Translations under genes and position numbers: made by a program
NCBI GenBank assembly: GCA_015680685.1
Contig: MNCI01004064.1
Coordinates: 315,039 to 379,038, forward strand
Direction of reading: 5' to 3'
DNA: 64,000 bases
Source of the DNA: Gnetum montanum
Lineage: Eukaryota > Streptophyta > Gnetopsida > Gnetales > Gnetaceae
The notes under the pieces: generated by a model
What the model was told of the DNA's origin: nothing
Database searches by the model: none
What the model saw: the letters and a program-made list of their open reading frames with translations, nothing else
Part shown: positions 1 to 11,670 of the stretch, one piece after another
How the letters are laid out: each line of letters begins with the position of its first letter
Position numbering within the stretch: position 1 is the stretch's first letter

Positions 1-1210
1 ACCAATTTGGGATTTAACACAACCCCGATTAACTTTTGGCCGTTGCTTGGCCATAAAGGCAAAAATAATAATAAATAGAACATTAATGTACATGCAATTA
101 TAAACAAAATAAAATTAAGCTATTGCTATTTCAAGATACCCTTTTGGCTATCCAAAGTTTAATATATTAAAAACATATAGACATTTAACAAGAACAAGAT
201 CATTATCATTCACTATCCAACATCATAAAATACCAAAACAGAAATTAAACTTGTCCATTGTCCAAATTTCCAAATAGTTATTTGTTAATTATATACATAT
301 GCTTATTCTTCTATTGATAATAAGTTCTTATTATTGGATATGAGTCCACATATAACTCACTTAAGAATGCCCTACCTAGGATTAATTGGGCTTAACATTA
401 CCTCACAAGGTTTGCTTCATTGGTGCTAGAATGTCTTATAAACTCAAGGTTTAAACCTTTCCTATGATTTAAGGATCTTAGATGCATTACTTATATCTAA
501 CTCATTCTCTAACTTGTTTTTGGCTCAGCTTTCAAGTTGGTTATACCCTAATATCATATCTTTTATTAATTGATTATCCTCTCCCCTAGTTAAATTAAGG
601 TATGTAACATACCTAGGTTAATTAGCAAATATAAATTATTAAAAGGATAAATGATCAAAGGATATGCTAAAAGCAAGAATTGCCCTAGGTTTTATATATT
701 CAGATGACTAAGAAGGTATCAAAGGTAATGGGTGAACGAGTATTAGTATTCATCATTGGACACCATAGTAGGGATCTCGACCACTAATGTCTATGGAAGA
801 CATGATGGGAAATACAAAGAAAACCCATGCATAAAAGTACCACTAGCAAAAGAGATGACCATGCTAAAGAAAAATAGGAACATAACTCAACAAAAATGAA
901 AAAAAGAAATAGAAAAAGTTAAAAATAAGGTAAAAGAAAAAGAAAAAAAAAAAATAGTTTGAAGAGTACAAAGAAGAAAAAGCAAAGTAACTTTTTTTAT
1001 TAACAAAGTAAGAGGAATGATTAGAAGTGAAGGTGCAAGTGAAGGTTCCCATTAAGATACTGACTATGAAGGAGTTACTCTTTAGCTACTAGTGTTATAT
1101 CCTAGTTCTAAGGTAGTGGCATCATTATTTAATTGTTAATTGCTATTTGACCCTTTAACACTTTGCTCATAGTAAGGGGCTCTTGTGGGATCATCTTTTT
1201 TCTTTTTCTT
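1..1210. other. AT-rich stretch, no gene recognised
   Basis: No conserved protein motif was found on either strand. It lies downstream of the integrase C-terminus of the minus-strand Athila-like element, so it may be that element's 3' spacer or 3' LTR. I see no similarity to the candidate 5' LTR at 12,978-14,234, so this is not established. A long purine-rich run sits around 890-960. Confidence 0.4.
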
Positions 1211-1211
1211 N

Positions 1212-1564
1212 TAATCAAGTATTCAATACAAACCAAATAATAATAAACATAATCCTAACTTGAGCTATTTAGCCAACTTGACTTATAAACATGGTACTTA
1301 AAGAATATTATTTAAAAACAATGAAGTTTATTATGTGTAAGACACTTATTAATCTAAAGCTCACNAAACTAGGTCCAATATAACAGACCCTTTCTACCTT
1401 AGTGACTCATCTAATCAAGTATTCAATACAAACCAAATACTAATAAACATAATCCTAACTTGAGCTATTTAGCCACCTTGACTTATAAACATGATACTTA
1501 AAGAATATTATTTAAAAACAATGAAGTTTATTATGTGTAAGACACTTATTAATCTAAAGCTCAC
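1212..1564. repeat. 153-bp direct duplication with exact 200-bp spacing, first copy bracketed by Ns
   Basis: The segment 1212-1364 recurs at 1412-1564 with only a few substitutions. The first copy is bounded exactly by single undetermined bases at 1211 and 1365. That suggests a small contig placed beside its own overlap rather than a biological duplication. A true tandem duplication remains possible. Confidence 0.75.
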
Positions 1565-1798
1565 CCTTAGTTGAATTATGAGATTAAACCTATGTATGTC
1601 AAGGTAGGAGGAGTTGTCATTCTCTTGGGCATTCTAGACATGATACAAATCAATTCTTTAAAGTTTCAACTAACAATAGAATATACTATTGTCTTTTACA
1701 TTTTTCAAGGTAAAAGTTGTAGATTGTAAATACTTCTTTATTAGTTTACTCTATGACATAAGAGTCTTGTTGAGGAATACGTTTGAGAGCTAAGAGCT

Positions 1799-2960
1799 CT
1801 AATGGGTTGTTGTCATGCAATTCATTAGTAGTGGATAAGTTGGGTTACTTAGCTCTACTAGTTCATCTTCTCTAGGTTCCTCAATGTGATGTTGATAATA
1901 TAACTTAAGCATTTTTCCATTGACTAGGAATGTAATTGAGGAATCATCAATAGCTGATATGAGAATGCTTCCATTATCATGGGGTTGAACAACTAAATAA
2001 GAATCTTCCCACCTAGTTGTTAACTTTTTTGAAAATTTATCTAATCTCATATTACAGAAAAGAACTTTATCACTTATGGAAAAGTGTTTTTTAAAGATAC
2101 TCTTATCATGTAATGTCTTCATTTATTTCTTGTTTGCTTTTCAAGAGCATATAGACTCATTTTGTCAAGTTTGTGATGTTGATTAATTCAAGAGGCTTGC
2201 TTCATGTCTTTATTAAAATTAAGTTGTTGGGCTAACTGTAAAGATTGATATTTAAGTTCAATAACTAATAGAAATAACTCACCATAAACCAATTGATAAG
2301 GTGAATATCCTAAACTTATTTTGTAGGTAATCCTACAAGTCCAAAGTGTGTCTTGTAATTTTTAGACTAGTCCTTCTATTTAATACATATAGTCTTTGTT
2401 AATATATTCAAGATTATTCTATTAGCATTCTCGACTTGGCCATTTTTTTGAGAGTGATAGGCCATAGCTATCTTATGTTGGATTCCACAAGACTTAAGAA
2501 ATTTTTCTATTATTTTATTTACAAAATGTATTTCTTGATCACTAATGATCACTTGTGGAGTTCCAAAGCATGTTAAAATATTTTCCCTAAGGAATGCTAC
2601 AACTACCTTAACATTATTTGTTGGAATGGATTTTGATCCTACCCATTTGGTAACATAGCCGATACAAACCAAAATATATTGACATCCATTACATGGTGGA
2701 AATGATCCTAAAAAATCTATACCCCACACATTAAATGGTTTTGTTATTAAAATTGGTTTTAAGGGCATTTCATGTCTTTTTGCTATGGCTCCCATTCATT
2801 GACATTGATCATATTCTTACACATACTTATGTGCATCTTTAAAAATTAAAGGCCAAAAAAATCCACTTTGAAGGACTTTAATAGTAGTATGTTTGCTATC
2901 ATAGTGACCACCCCTTAAATCATCATGGCACATATGTAGAATTTATTGTTGTTCATTCTT
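1799..2960 (-). pseudogene. Integrase remnant (zinc finger, core and C-terminal domain), Athila-like
   Basis: Integrase joins retrotransposon cDNA to host DNA. From the N-terminal side, 2,960-2,796 keeps traces of the zinc-binding region (GFFWPLIFKDAHKYV). The open stretch 2,795-2,376 is the core: the three acidic residues are visible in WGIDFLGSF, ISDQEIHF and NGQVENANR. A second open stretch at 2,122-1,799 (107 residues) matches the C-terminal domain, with DKVLFCNMRLDKFSKKL and FLVNGKMLKLYY. Stops between the two stretches break the gene. Domain identity is firm; exact limits are approximate. Confidence 0.85.
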
Positions 2961-3199
2961 AGCCACACATCTCCTTGCTATGTTATCTTTACATTAAAAA
3001 GGGATATGGACTACTCCAAATGTACCTAGATATGGTGCGTAAGAAAGATTTATTTTCTTCCTTAGTCCAATTGGTAGGGATTTTCATAGTGGCTAAATAG
3101 TTGGCTATATTAGCAAACTAAGGATCCTTTCTTATAGAAAAAGGTTATTCATCAGGAAATCCATCATGAAAGACTCCTTGTGTTCGATTCTCATTGGTA

Positions 3200-3700
3200 G
3201 TCTCTAGCCTTGAAAGATTATTTGCTACTATATTTTCCTTACCTTTTTTTATGTAAAATATTAAGATCAAATTCTTGGAGTAGTAGACACCATCTCATTA
3301 TCCTTGCATTTTTTATACACCATCTTATTATCCCTGCATTTTTTATTTTCTTAGTAGCTAATAATTTAATGGTTGAATGATCAGTATATACTTTAGTTTT
3401 ATATCCTATTAAATAATTTCTAAATTTATCTAAAGCATATACAATAGCTAATAATTACTTTTTTTGTAGTTGTATAATTTACTTGGACTTGGTCTAGACT
3501 TTTGGACACATAATAAATCACTCATGGTTTATTATCAATGTATTGTTCTAAAACTGCCTGTACTACTATGTCACTAGCATCACCAATTAAATCAAATGGA
3601 AAATTAGAATTAGGTGCATTTAATTTAGGGGTGGTGGTTACTTGTTTTTTCAATTCTAAGAATGCTTCTTAACAATCATTAGTCCAAATAAATGAAGCAT
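3200..3700 (-). pseudogene. RNase H remnant of the Athila-like element
   Basis: The minus strand encodes LLAIVYALDKFRNYLIGYK followed by VYTDHSTIKLLATKK, the usual Ty3-type RNase H block containing the catalytic D of TDH. This domain degrades the RNA strand during reverse transcription. A roughly 30-bp tandem duplication around 3,285-3,345 (the phrase caccatct..attatcc..gcattttttat occurs twice) interrupts the frame just after this block. The domain sits between RT and integrase as expected for Ty3/gypsy order. Confidence 0.8.
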
Positions 3701-4440
3701 TTTTCCAAAGAGCATGTATAAAGGTTTAGCAATTTTTGAAAAGTCTTTGATAAACCTCCTTTAATACCTAGCATGTTCTAGAAAAGATCAAAGAGTCTTT
3801 AAATTAGTTGGAGCTATAAGTGTAGATATGACTCTTAATTTCTCATCATACATCCTTATCTCATCTTTAGAAATAACATGTCCTAACACTATGCTACTTG
3901 TAACCATCAAGTGACTCTTTTCCCAACTTAATTTTAAATTTTTATCAATACATCTATCTAAGACATGCTCGAGATGTTGCAAGGTTTCATAATAAGTATT
4001 TCCATAGACTGAAAAATCATCCATAATTATTTCAACATAACCTTCTAACATATTAGAAAATACTAAGATCATGGCTCTTTGGAAAGCAGCTAGTGCATTA
4101 CGAAGGCCAAAAGGCATTTGTCTATAAGCAAAAGTTTCATAAGGGCATGCAAAGATTATTTTATGCTAGTCTTTAGGGGCCATGGCTCCTTGATTGTAAC
4201 CACTAAATCCATCTTAATAATAATAATATTCATTTCCTTCTAGTTTTCCTAGAATTTGATCTATATAAGGTAATGGAAAATTGTCTTTCTTTGTATCTTA
4301 GTTAAACCTTCTATAATCTACATAGACTATCCATTTTCCATCATTTTTTAGAACTACAGTAATGGAACTTACCCATTCATTATAAGCTATTGGATAAATA
4401 ATCCATTCTTTTCAAAGTTTTAAAATTTCATCCTTAACAA
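3701..4440 (-). pseudogene. Reverse transcriptase remnant, Athila-like
   Basis: Successive minus-strand motifs include WVSSITVVLKNDGKWIVYVD, LPYIDQILGKLEGNEYYYY, DGFSGYNQGAMAPKD, RQMPFGLRNALAAFQRAM and IIMDDFSVYGNTYYETL. The catalytic aspartate pair (MDD) lies at about 4,016-4,027 in an open stretch from 4,117 to 3,788. This is the DNA polymerase that copies element RNA. Several stops lie upstream of that stretch (a stop replaces the residue before DGFSGYN), so the enzyme is dead. The clade assignment is by motif wording. Confidence 0.88.
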
Positions 4441-4929
4441 TTTGTTTAAGGCTAGATTAATTCATCTTTGGGGAATTCTTACTAGTTTTACATTGTTCTA
4501 TAGATAGATATGATGTTGGTTAATGTTGGATGAGATTCCTTGATGAAGGTTCTCATAACTCTATGCAAATACCTCAAACTTTCTATGCAAGATTTCTAAT
4601 AGTTTTTTTTCTTGCTCATGAGTAATTTGGGAATTTATTATTAATGGTTTATTTTGATCTAGGAGAATACACTTAAGTATACTAGGTAGTTCTTTAAGAT
4701 TCAAGGAATCTTTATTTCAAGGTTGAATTATTTCTCCAATATTCCTTAAGCCCAAATTCAAAACTTGGTCAAGGAGATCTTGTTGTTCCTTAGTTGAGGG
4801 TCTAAAGGTCCTTCCTCAAAATTATTTAACACTAAGGTTTTCCTATCTTGTGCCATTACTGAATTGGGTAGAGTGTAGAGCATTTTTGCTTTCTTCAAGT
4901 CTTCATTTAAGTAATTTTATTTTACCTTA

Positions 4930-5300
4930 TCATATATATTTAGTGTAAAAGTAAGATTAGAAAAGGAGAGTTGAATTTGCCTTGATCTACAATTAATTAG
5001 CACATCAGCTATAGCTAACCAAGGTCTACCTAGTATAATAAAAAAACAATCAGGATCTTTTACTTCCAAAACAACAAAGTCAATTGGGTATTTTTATTTT
5101 TCTACCTCAATCATCAAGTCCTTTGCTATTTCTATTGGTTTAACATTTGATCCATTAGCTAATGATATTGTCATGTTTACTCATTTGATATCCTCTGTAT
5201 CAAGTGACTTAGCCATTTCAAGAGGCATAATATTAATACTAGCTCCTAAATCCAATAGGGCATTCCTAATTACTTTTTCATTTATTTTAATTAAAATAAT
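4930..5300 (-). pseudogene. Aspartic protease remnant, Athila-like
   Basis: The minus strand shows GNALLDLGASINIMPLEMAK with the active-site D-x-G-A at about 5,252-5,241, followed by IEIAKDLMIEVE and FFIILGRPWLAIADVLI. This is the usual arrangement for a retropepsin-type protease between gag and RT, which cleaves the polyprotein. The reading needs frame changes and passes stops. The catalytic aspartate is still encoded. Confidence 0.8.
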
Positions 5301-6180
5301 AGGAATCCTAGATTTTTGTATCTAGGAATTTCTTGAATTTATATAAGTTGAGAAAGATTATCAACTAAATAAACTTATTTATGAAATTTTCCTTTCTTCT
5401 CCTAGTGCATAATTCCCTTAAGTATTTAGCATAAAGAGGTGTGTCCTTTACTACTTTTTTCAAAGGACGATGTAAATACAATTCACTAAACATCTTTTTT
5501 AAAAGATGGGATTTAGTTATGAAATCCTTTTGTAATCATTTAGGAAAGGGAGGAAAAATTGATTGTCTAGAGAATAGTGGCTGTTTTCTTTTCCTAGTTG
5601 GTTGATCTTCCTCATTTAATACTTGTGGCTTAACTTCTTCTTATGTTCTTATCTCTTGAAATATCACCTTCTTTTGGGGTTTAGGTTCAAATGTTTTTCC
5701 TCTCCTTGTAGTGATGGAATGTAATTATTACTTTTCCATCCTTTAAGATGTAGGATTTGGTTCAAGTTGGGATGGTAATTCATTTTTAGTTGAAGTCCTA
5801 AAATCTTTTTCCAGTCTCACTCATGAATTGTCTACTTTCTTCGATGTAGGAAGTAAGGCTTTGGGTGAGTTTATCTAAGTGTTCATTAGTTGGATTATTA
5901 AATGGCCTAAAATTATTTTGAGAATATTTTTGTGGGTAAAATGGTCATTTAGGAAAGTTCATTGTTGGTTGGCTCTTATATTTTTAGAAAGCCTTTATTG
6001 AATCTTGCATTTTCTTTTGATAGTATAACAAGAATAGGCAAGTTGTATGGTCACGTTGGGGACTACCATAAATTTTTCATATTTCACTTTAAATTTCAAG
6101 AGCTTGTTTCTTAATTAATTATGTCAACTCATCCACTTTTTCATTTAACTATTTTTTTTGTTGGGTCATGCCTTGCATAA
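5301..6180 (-). pseudogene. C-terminal part of Athila-like gag
   Basis: Minus-strand reading gives gag-like phrases such as LNEKVDELT, LIKKQALEIKSEI and NNPTNEHLDKLTQS, ending against the copia 3' LTR near 6,181-6,202. The N-terminal half of the same gag reappears at 11.67-12.06 kb on the far side of the copia insertion. The central gag portion between the halves is not seen, so the insertion seems to have been accompanied by a deletion, or the junction has decayed. Confidence 0.65.
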
Positions 6181-6201
6181 TGTTGGGTTTTCACCAAAGT
6201 T

Positions 6202-6889
6202 TGCGAATCGTTGAACTTAAAGAGGGGGGGAGGGGAGGTCAATGAATAAGTTCCCTAATTTAAAATTATTTTACACAAAGAGCACAATGATTTTAACATG
6301 GTTCCCCAACTTGGGTAGTCCACACCTTTGGACTTGGTTCCTTCCAAATTATGGTTTAAAGGGCATCACACCTTGTACAAGATCTAAGCTCTGCTCCAGA
6401 GTGTTGTGACACTAGACCTTTTACTCAACCCTATAAGGTTCTAACAAGCTTAGAATATAGTTTCCAAGCTTCTACAACCTTTAAAATCTTGAGCTCTGCT
6501 TCAGAGTGTTATGGCCTTACATAATCACTCAATCCAGTAGGATCTTGAGAAGCTCAATCAAGATGCCTTCCTGCAAGAAGCACATCAACCCTGTAGGGAA
6601 TCAAGGGAGAACAAAAATTACAAGGAATGAATGAAACTTAGTTTGTTTATCCTTGCACTTTTAAGTACAACACACTTTACAATGGACAAAAGATAATACA
6701 ATGAGGAACAACAATGATTAAAATTATTGACAAATGATTTCACAATGATTGTACAAGAGCTTGCTCTTTTCCCAATGAGAATTATGTCTTTTTATAGTTA
6801 TCATGTATCCAAATCCATCTTGGAACTTGTGCAATGACTAACTAATGGTAGCTAATGGTCATAGAAGACATATTCTTTGTGCCTAAGAT
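6202..6889 (-). repeat. 3' LTR of the nested copia element (runs into the gap)
   Basis: This parallels 10,825-11,665 along its length, from the poly-G edge through the word about caagatctaagctctgctcca to the tail at 6,860-6,889. Its far end is hidden in the run of undetermined bases starting at 6,890. Confidence 0.8.
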
Positions 6890-7645
6890 NNNNNNNNNNN
6901 NNNNNNNNNNNNNNNNNNNNNNNNNNNNNNNNNNNNNNNNNNNNNNNNNNNNNNNNNNNNNNNNNNNNNNNNNNNNNNNNNNNNNNNNNNNNNNNNNNNN
7001 NNNNNNNNNNNNNNNNNNNNNNNNNNNNNNNNNNNNNNNNNNNNNNNNNNNNNNNNNNNNNNNNNNNNNNNNNNNNNNNNNNNNNNNNNNNNNNNNNNNN
7101 NNNNNNNNNNNNNNNNNNNNNNNNNNNNNNNNNNNNNNNNNNNNNNNNNNNNNNNNNNNNNNNNNNNNNNNNNNNNNNNNNNNNNNNNNNNNNNNNNNNN
7201 NNNNNNNNNNNNNNNNNNNNNNNNNNNNNNNNNNNNNNNNNNNNNNNNNNNNNNNNNNNNNNNNNNNNNNNNNNNNNNNNNNNNNNNNNNNNNNNNNNNN
7301 NNNNNNNNNNNNNNNNNNNNNNNNNNNNNNNNNNNNNNNNNNNNNNNNNNNNNNNNNNNNNNNNNNNNNNNNNNNNNNNNNNNNNNNNNNNNNNNNNNNN
7401 NNNNNNNNNNNNNNNNNNNNNNNNNNNNNNNNNNNNNNNNNNNNNNNNNNNNNNNNNNNNNNNNNNNNNNNNNNNNNNNNNNNNNNNNNNNNNNNNNNNN
7501 NNNNNNNNNNNNNNNNNNNNNNNNNNNNNNNNNNNNNNNNNNNNNNNNNNNNNNNNNNNNNNNNNNNNNNNNNNNNNNNNNNNNNNNNNNNNNNNNNNNN
7601 NNNNNNNNNNNNNNNNNNNNNNNNNNNNNNNNNNNNNNNNNNNNN
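6890..7645. other. Assembly gap of 756 undetermined bases
   Basis: All bases are N. The flanks place the missing sequence between the copia RT and its 3' LTR, so RNase H, the polypurine tract and the end of the 3' LTR are expected inside. Any open frame crossing it is meaningless. Confidence 0.98.
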
Positions 7646-8513
7646 TTTGGAGTTGATTGATATCTAGCACACAATTCTACATTTGAAGCTATGTCTACTC
7701 TAATGGCAGTTAAATAAAGAAGACTACCAATCATACCTCTATAAAGCTTGGGATCAACTGGCTATCTTGATCATCTTTAATAAGTTTAGAATATGTAGCC
7801 ACAAGAGTACCTTTAACTTTGATGTCAAGTAGGCCATATTTGAGTAGAAGATCTTTTATATATTTGGTTTGACATATGAAGGTTTCATTAGTTTGATAAA
7901 TTTGAAACCCAAGGAAGTTCTTGAGTTCTTCCATCATGCTCATTTTAAATTTAGACTACATGAGATCAGAAAATTTCTTGCAAAGAATTTCATTAGTGGC
8001 ATCAAAAATAATGTCATCAACATAGATTTGAACAATTAGAAGATTTTTACCTTCTCTTTTAAGAAATAATGTAGCATCAGCTTTACTTCTTTCAAATCCA
8101 TTTGATGTGAGGTGTTGAGAAAGCCTCTCATACTAAGCTCTTGGAGCTTGTTTAAGACCATAGAGAGCTTTCTTGAGCTTGTATACATAATTAACCTTGA
8201 TGGAATCAATAAATCCTTCAGGTTGTTCAATGTAAACTTCTTCTTGTATGGTTTCATTCAAGAAGGCACTTTTGACATTCATTTGATAGAGCTTGATGTT
8301 ATTAATGCGATCATAGGCAAGAAGAAGTCTAATAGATTCCAACCTAGCAACAAGAGCAAAAGTTTCATCGAAATCTATTCCTTCTTGTTGGTTGTATCCT
8401 TTGGCAACCAATCTAGCCTTGTTTTTAATGATGTTTCCATTATCATCAATCTTGTTTCTAAAGATCCATTTTGTTCCAATAATAGGCTTATCATTGGGCC
8501 TAGGTGTTAGTTC
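7646..8513 (-). pseudogene. Copia reverse transcriptase, lightly decayed
   Basis: Reading the minus strand gives GTKWIFRNKIDDNGNIIKNK, ARLVAKGYNQQEGIDFDETF, LYQMNVKSAFLNETIQEEVY, KKALYGLKQAPRA, IVQIYVDDIIF and MIGSLLYLTAIRVDIASNVE. The YVDD catalytic box is intact at 8,013-8,024. Only a few stops break the roughly 290 residues, so this domain is much better preserved than those of the surrounding element, as expected for a younger insertion. Wording resembles SIRE/Tork-type copia elements; the clade is not certain. The C-terminal end is cut by the gap. Confidence 0.9.
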
Positions 8514-9834
8514 TCATACATCATTTTTAGAAAATTGAATAAGTTCATCTTGCATAGTAGAAATCCATCCTTCCTCTCTTTTAGTTTCCTTAAAGGTTTT
8601 AGGTTCAAGTTGGGAGAGATATGTTGAAAAGGCACAAACCTCTTTGATTTGTCTTCTAGTACAAAAACCATCTTGAACTTCCCCAATGACATCATTAAGA
8701 GAGTGATTTTTGCTAAGTTTGGGAATTTTTGGTAGAGTGGGGAATATCTCTTGATCATCATCATTTTCTTCTTCTTCATGATCACTACTAGATTCTGAAT
8801 TTTTGTCATCTTGCACTAAAGTTGGGCTAGATAGTTTTTGAATAGGAATAGTTTTGTCATTATGTTGAGGACAAGTAATGTCATGATCATCTGTTTTGAA
8901 ATTTATGATTTCCTCCATTGTATTTGTTCTTTTGTTAATTACTCTGTAAGCCCTACTAACTAGAGAATATCCTACAAAAATACCTTCATTAGTTTTTGGA
9001 TCAAACTTCCTCAAGTTATCCATATCATTTAGAATATATCATTTTGAACCAAAAACATGAAAATAATCTATTGAATGTTTCCTAATAATCCATAATCCAT
9101 AAGAAGTCTTAGAAGTAAAACTTCTTATCAGAACTCTGTTGGACATGTAACAAGTAGTGTTGATGGCTTCAACCTAGAAGTAATGGGACAGACTTCAATC
9201 ATTTAATATGGTTCTCCCCATCTCATTCAAGATTCTATACTTTCATTTAGGCACTCCATTTTGTTGAGGAGTTCTTGCAATAAATAATTGATGTAGAAAA
9301 TCATTCATTTGACAAAATTATTCAAACTTTGCATTTTTGAACTCACCTCCATTGTAGCTTCTGATGACTTTAATATCATATGCTTTTCCATTTTGGATCT
9401 GATTACTAATTCTTAAAAAATGATCATCTTTGTGATATAAAAATGTGACCCAAGTAAAGTGAGAATCATCATCAACAATGGTTAAAAATATCTTTTCTTT
9501 GCTAAGCTAAGAGATTGAATTGGACCAACCACATCCATATGAAGTAGATCTAAAAAACAAGTAGTAGAAATACAATTTTTCTTACCAAATCTTATCCTCA
9601 TTTCTTTTCCTTTATGACAAGCTTCACATGTATTTAGGTTGAAGTCTTTGAGCTTAGGGAGACCACAGACCATTTCTTTGATACCAAAGTTTGAAGAATT
9701 TCCTTATTTATGTGACCTAGCTTCCTATGCCAAAGATGTGTATCAGTTGCACAACTTACTAAACACTTGGATTTAAGGTTAGGAGAATTTTTCAAAAATA
9801 GTGGTATACACATTTCCTTTTCTAGATCCTTCAA
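8514..9834 (-). pseudogene. Copia integrase with catalytic residues lost
   Basis: The GAG-pre-integrase block reads THLWHRKLGHINKEILQTL, then CEACHKGKEMRIRFGKKN (zinc finger) and LLHMDVVGPIQSL, which holds the first catalytic D. The second catalytic site reads IRSYNGGEFKN where the family has D in place of Y. The third reads TPQQNGVPK followed by a stop, where a Glu is expected after the second V. Two of three catalytic residues are therefore gone. A 170-residue open stretch at 9,023-8,514 covers the integrase C-terminal region and the linker towards RT (FDPKTNEGIFVGYSLVSRAY). Confidence 0.87.
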
Positions 9835-9913
9835 TCACAATATTCCTAGTCGATAAATCTTGTATTCTACAACTTTCTTTTGAAAAATTAACATTAAAAT
9901 TTGAATCATAAAG

Positions 9914-10780
9914 CTAACTTACACTAAGAAGATTATGTTTTAATCCAAAAATGAAAAACACTTTGTTTATAGCTAGTAATCCCTTACCTTTACCTCCTAT
10001 GGTACCAATACCTATTATAGGTGCTTTCATATCCTCTTCAAATGTGATTATTTCACAATTTTGTTTCATGAAGTGAGTGAAGTAGGATTTGTCACCTATC
10101 ATGTACCTTTAACACTCACTATCAATAGACCACATGCTAGCATTGTCATTGAAAAAAGTAATTTTAGCCATCAAATTATTTTTAGTCTTTTCTTCTTTTC
10201 CTTTCCATACTTGCATGGTTTTCTTTCAAGGCTGGATTTGCAAAGATCAAGAGTAGTGATGCATTCTATGATAGAAAAAAACTTGAATATGGTCATATTT
10301 ATCACAAAAGTAGCATTTCAAGCGTTTTGGTTTAGAAGATTTACCAGCCCTTTTTTAGTCTTTGTACTTCTCCATAGATTTCTTATTCATTTATTCAATC
10401 ATATTTGTTAGTCTTTGAATCTCAACCCTAAGGTCTAAGTTTTTCTTTTTGAGATAAGAGCACTCATCAATAAGAACTCCAATTTTTATTTCCTTGGCAT
10501 GCAAAGAATCTTTTATCTCAATGCACAAATTTTTGAAAGAAATAATTTTATAGCAAAATATTTCATATCTTTCCTCAAAGGAAATGTCACTTTGATAATC
10601 ACAAGAATTGTTAAATTTACAAGAATAGTCTTCTATATTTCTGAATGTAGGGAAGAAAATGAGATACTTACCTTTACAACAGATGTGATAAATGAATTGA
10701 GCACACTAGTTGATGACATACATTATGCTCTTTGTCCAGATTTGTTTGATGTTGATTGTCCCTTCCATGTTCTCTCTTGA
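9914..10780 (-). pseudogene. Copia gag (internally shortened) and protease
   Basis: A candidate gag start (MEGTINIKQIW) lies near 10,770, about 40 bases inside the primer site. Only a short stretch, including a lysine-rich segment (YLKKKNLDLRVEIQRL), separates it from a zinc-knuckle-like KCYFCDKYDHIQVFFYH in which the last Cys is absent. Copia gag proteins normally have some 200 or more residues before the knuckle, so an internal deletion is inferred. The protease follows as WSIDSEC, stop, RYMIGDKSYFTHF, with the expected DSG changed to DSE and a stop directly after. It then runs through GIGTIGGKGKGLLAI and HNLLSVS. Confidence 0.8.
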
Positions 10781-10807
10781 AAATTGATGTAGAGAGCAAG
10801 AGTACTA

Positions 10808-10820
10808 GGGTCTGATACCA
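10808..10820 (-). other. Primer binding site of the copia element
   Basis: The minus strand reads TGGTATCAGACCC, close to the initiator-methionine tRNA complement TGGTATCAGAGC used by most copia elements. It lies 4 bases inside the LTR edge at 10,825, which fixes the element's orientation. Confidence 0.85.
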
Positions 10821-10824
10821 CTTT

Positions 10825-11665
10825 TGGATCATTAAACTTAAAAGAGGGGGGTGTGTGGTGGGGGAGGGTGGGGGAAAGAGGATGAAAAAGTCTCCTGATT
10901 TAAAATTCTTTTACACAAGGAGCACATAGATTTTAACATGGTTTCCTAACTTGGGTAGTCCATACTCAGAGGGTAGTTTGCAAGCACACCTTCAAAATTT
11001 TTTCCTTCCAAATTGTGGTTTGAAGGACACCACATCCTATACAAGATCTAAGCTCTACTCTAGAGTGTTATGATGCCATACCAACCACTTAACCCTATAA
11101 GGTCTCGACAAGCTTAGAATATGGTTCTAGGCTTCCACAACCTTTACAATCTTGAGCTTTTCTTCAGAGTGTTATGGCACTACACAAACACTCAATCCTA
11201 CAGGATTCCAAAAATCTCAATTAAGATGTCTTCTAGCAGCACATCAACCCTGCAAGACATTAAGGAAGAACAACAATTACAAGGGATGAATGCAACTTAG
11301 TTTGCTGATCCTTGCACTTTGAAGTACAACACACTTTATAATGGATAAAAGATAATAAAATGAGAAAAAAAATGATTACGATGATTGACAAATGATTTCA
11401 TAATGATTATACAAGAGATTGCTCTTTTTCCAATGAGAATGATGTCTTCTTATACTCAACATGTTTTCAAATCCATCTTAGAACTTGTGCAATGACTAGC
11501 TAATGGTAGCTAACAGTCATGGAAGATGTCTTCTTCTTGCCTAAGACATCTTCTTGTATTTGCCTCCATTCTAGGAAGACATCTTTGTCTATGGAAATAT
11601 GTCTTTATGAAATTGGCCTTTATTTTGGGAAGAAATCTTTATTTGTTGAAGATGAGTTCTTTATA
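10825..11665 (-). repeat. 5' LTR of the nested copia element
   Basis: It begins at the LTR/primer-site boundary with a G-rich block and matches 6,202-6,889. Related LTR copies occur at 47,597-48,688 and 62,851-63,062. The right edge is approximate: Athila-type gag reading (HEDEDYESTFDRFKGLC on the minus strand) resumes at about 11,670-11,720. Confidence 0.75.
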
Positions 11666-11670
11666 CATAA

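Larger units (their letters stand above)
6202..11665 (-). mobile_element. Ty1/copia retrotransposon nested in the Athila-like gag
   Basis: Minus-strand order is 5' LTR (about 11,665-10,825), initiator-Met-type primer site (10,820-10,808), shortened gag, protease, integrase, RT, an assembly gap where RNase H should be, and 3' LTR (6,889-6,202). The two LTRs align through their G-rich left edge and the shared words about acatggttncc and cttgggtagtcc. The left edges of both LTRs are set by the TG that follows tt at 6,202 and 10,825. A CATAA word occurs at 6,176-6,180 and 11,666-11,670, but it does not fit the LTR edge exactly, so no target duplication is claimed. Confidence 0.85.

Noticed and set aside
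864-1052. Phe/Ser/Tyr-rich 62-residue minus-strand frame
   Set aside because: Translation of a purine-rich run. No conserved motif.
6852-7734. Long open frames on both strands across 6,852-7,734
   Set aside because: They consist almost entirely of undetermined bases in the gap 6,890-7,645.
6176-11670. CATAA at 6,176-6,180 and 11,666-11,670 as target duplication of the copia element
   Set aside because: The LTR edges fixed by the primer site do not abut these copies, and the right LTR would have to end in TA. Too weak to claim.
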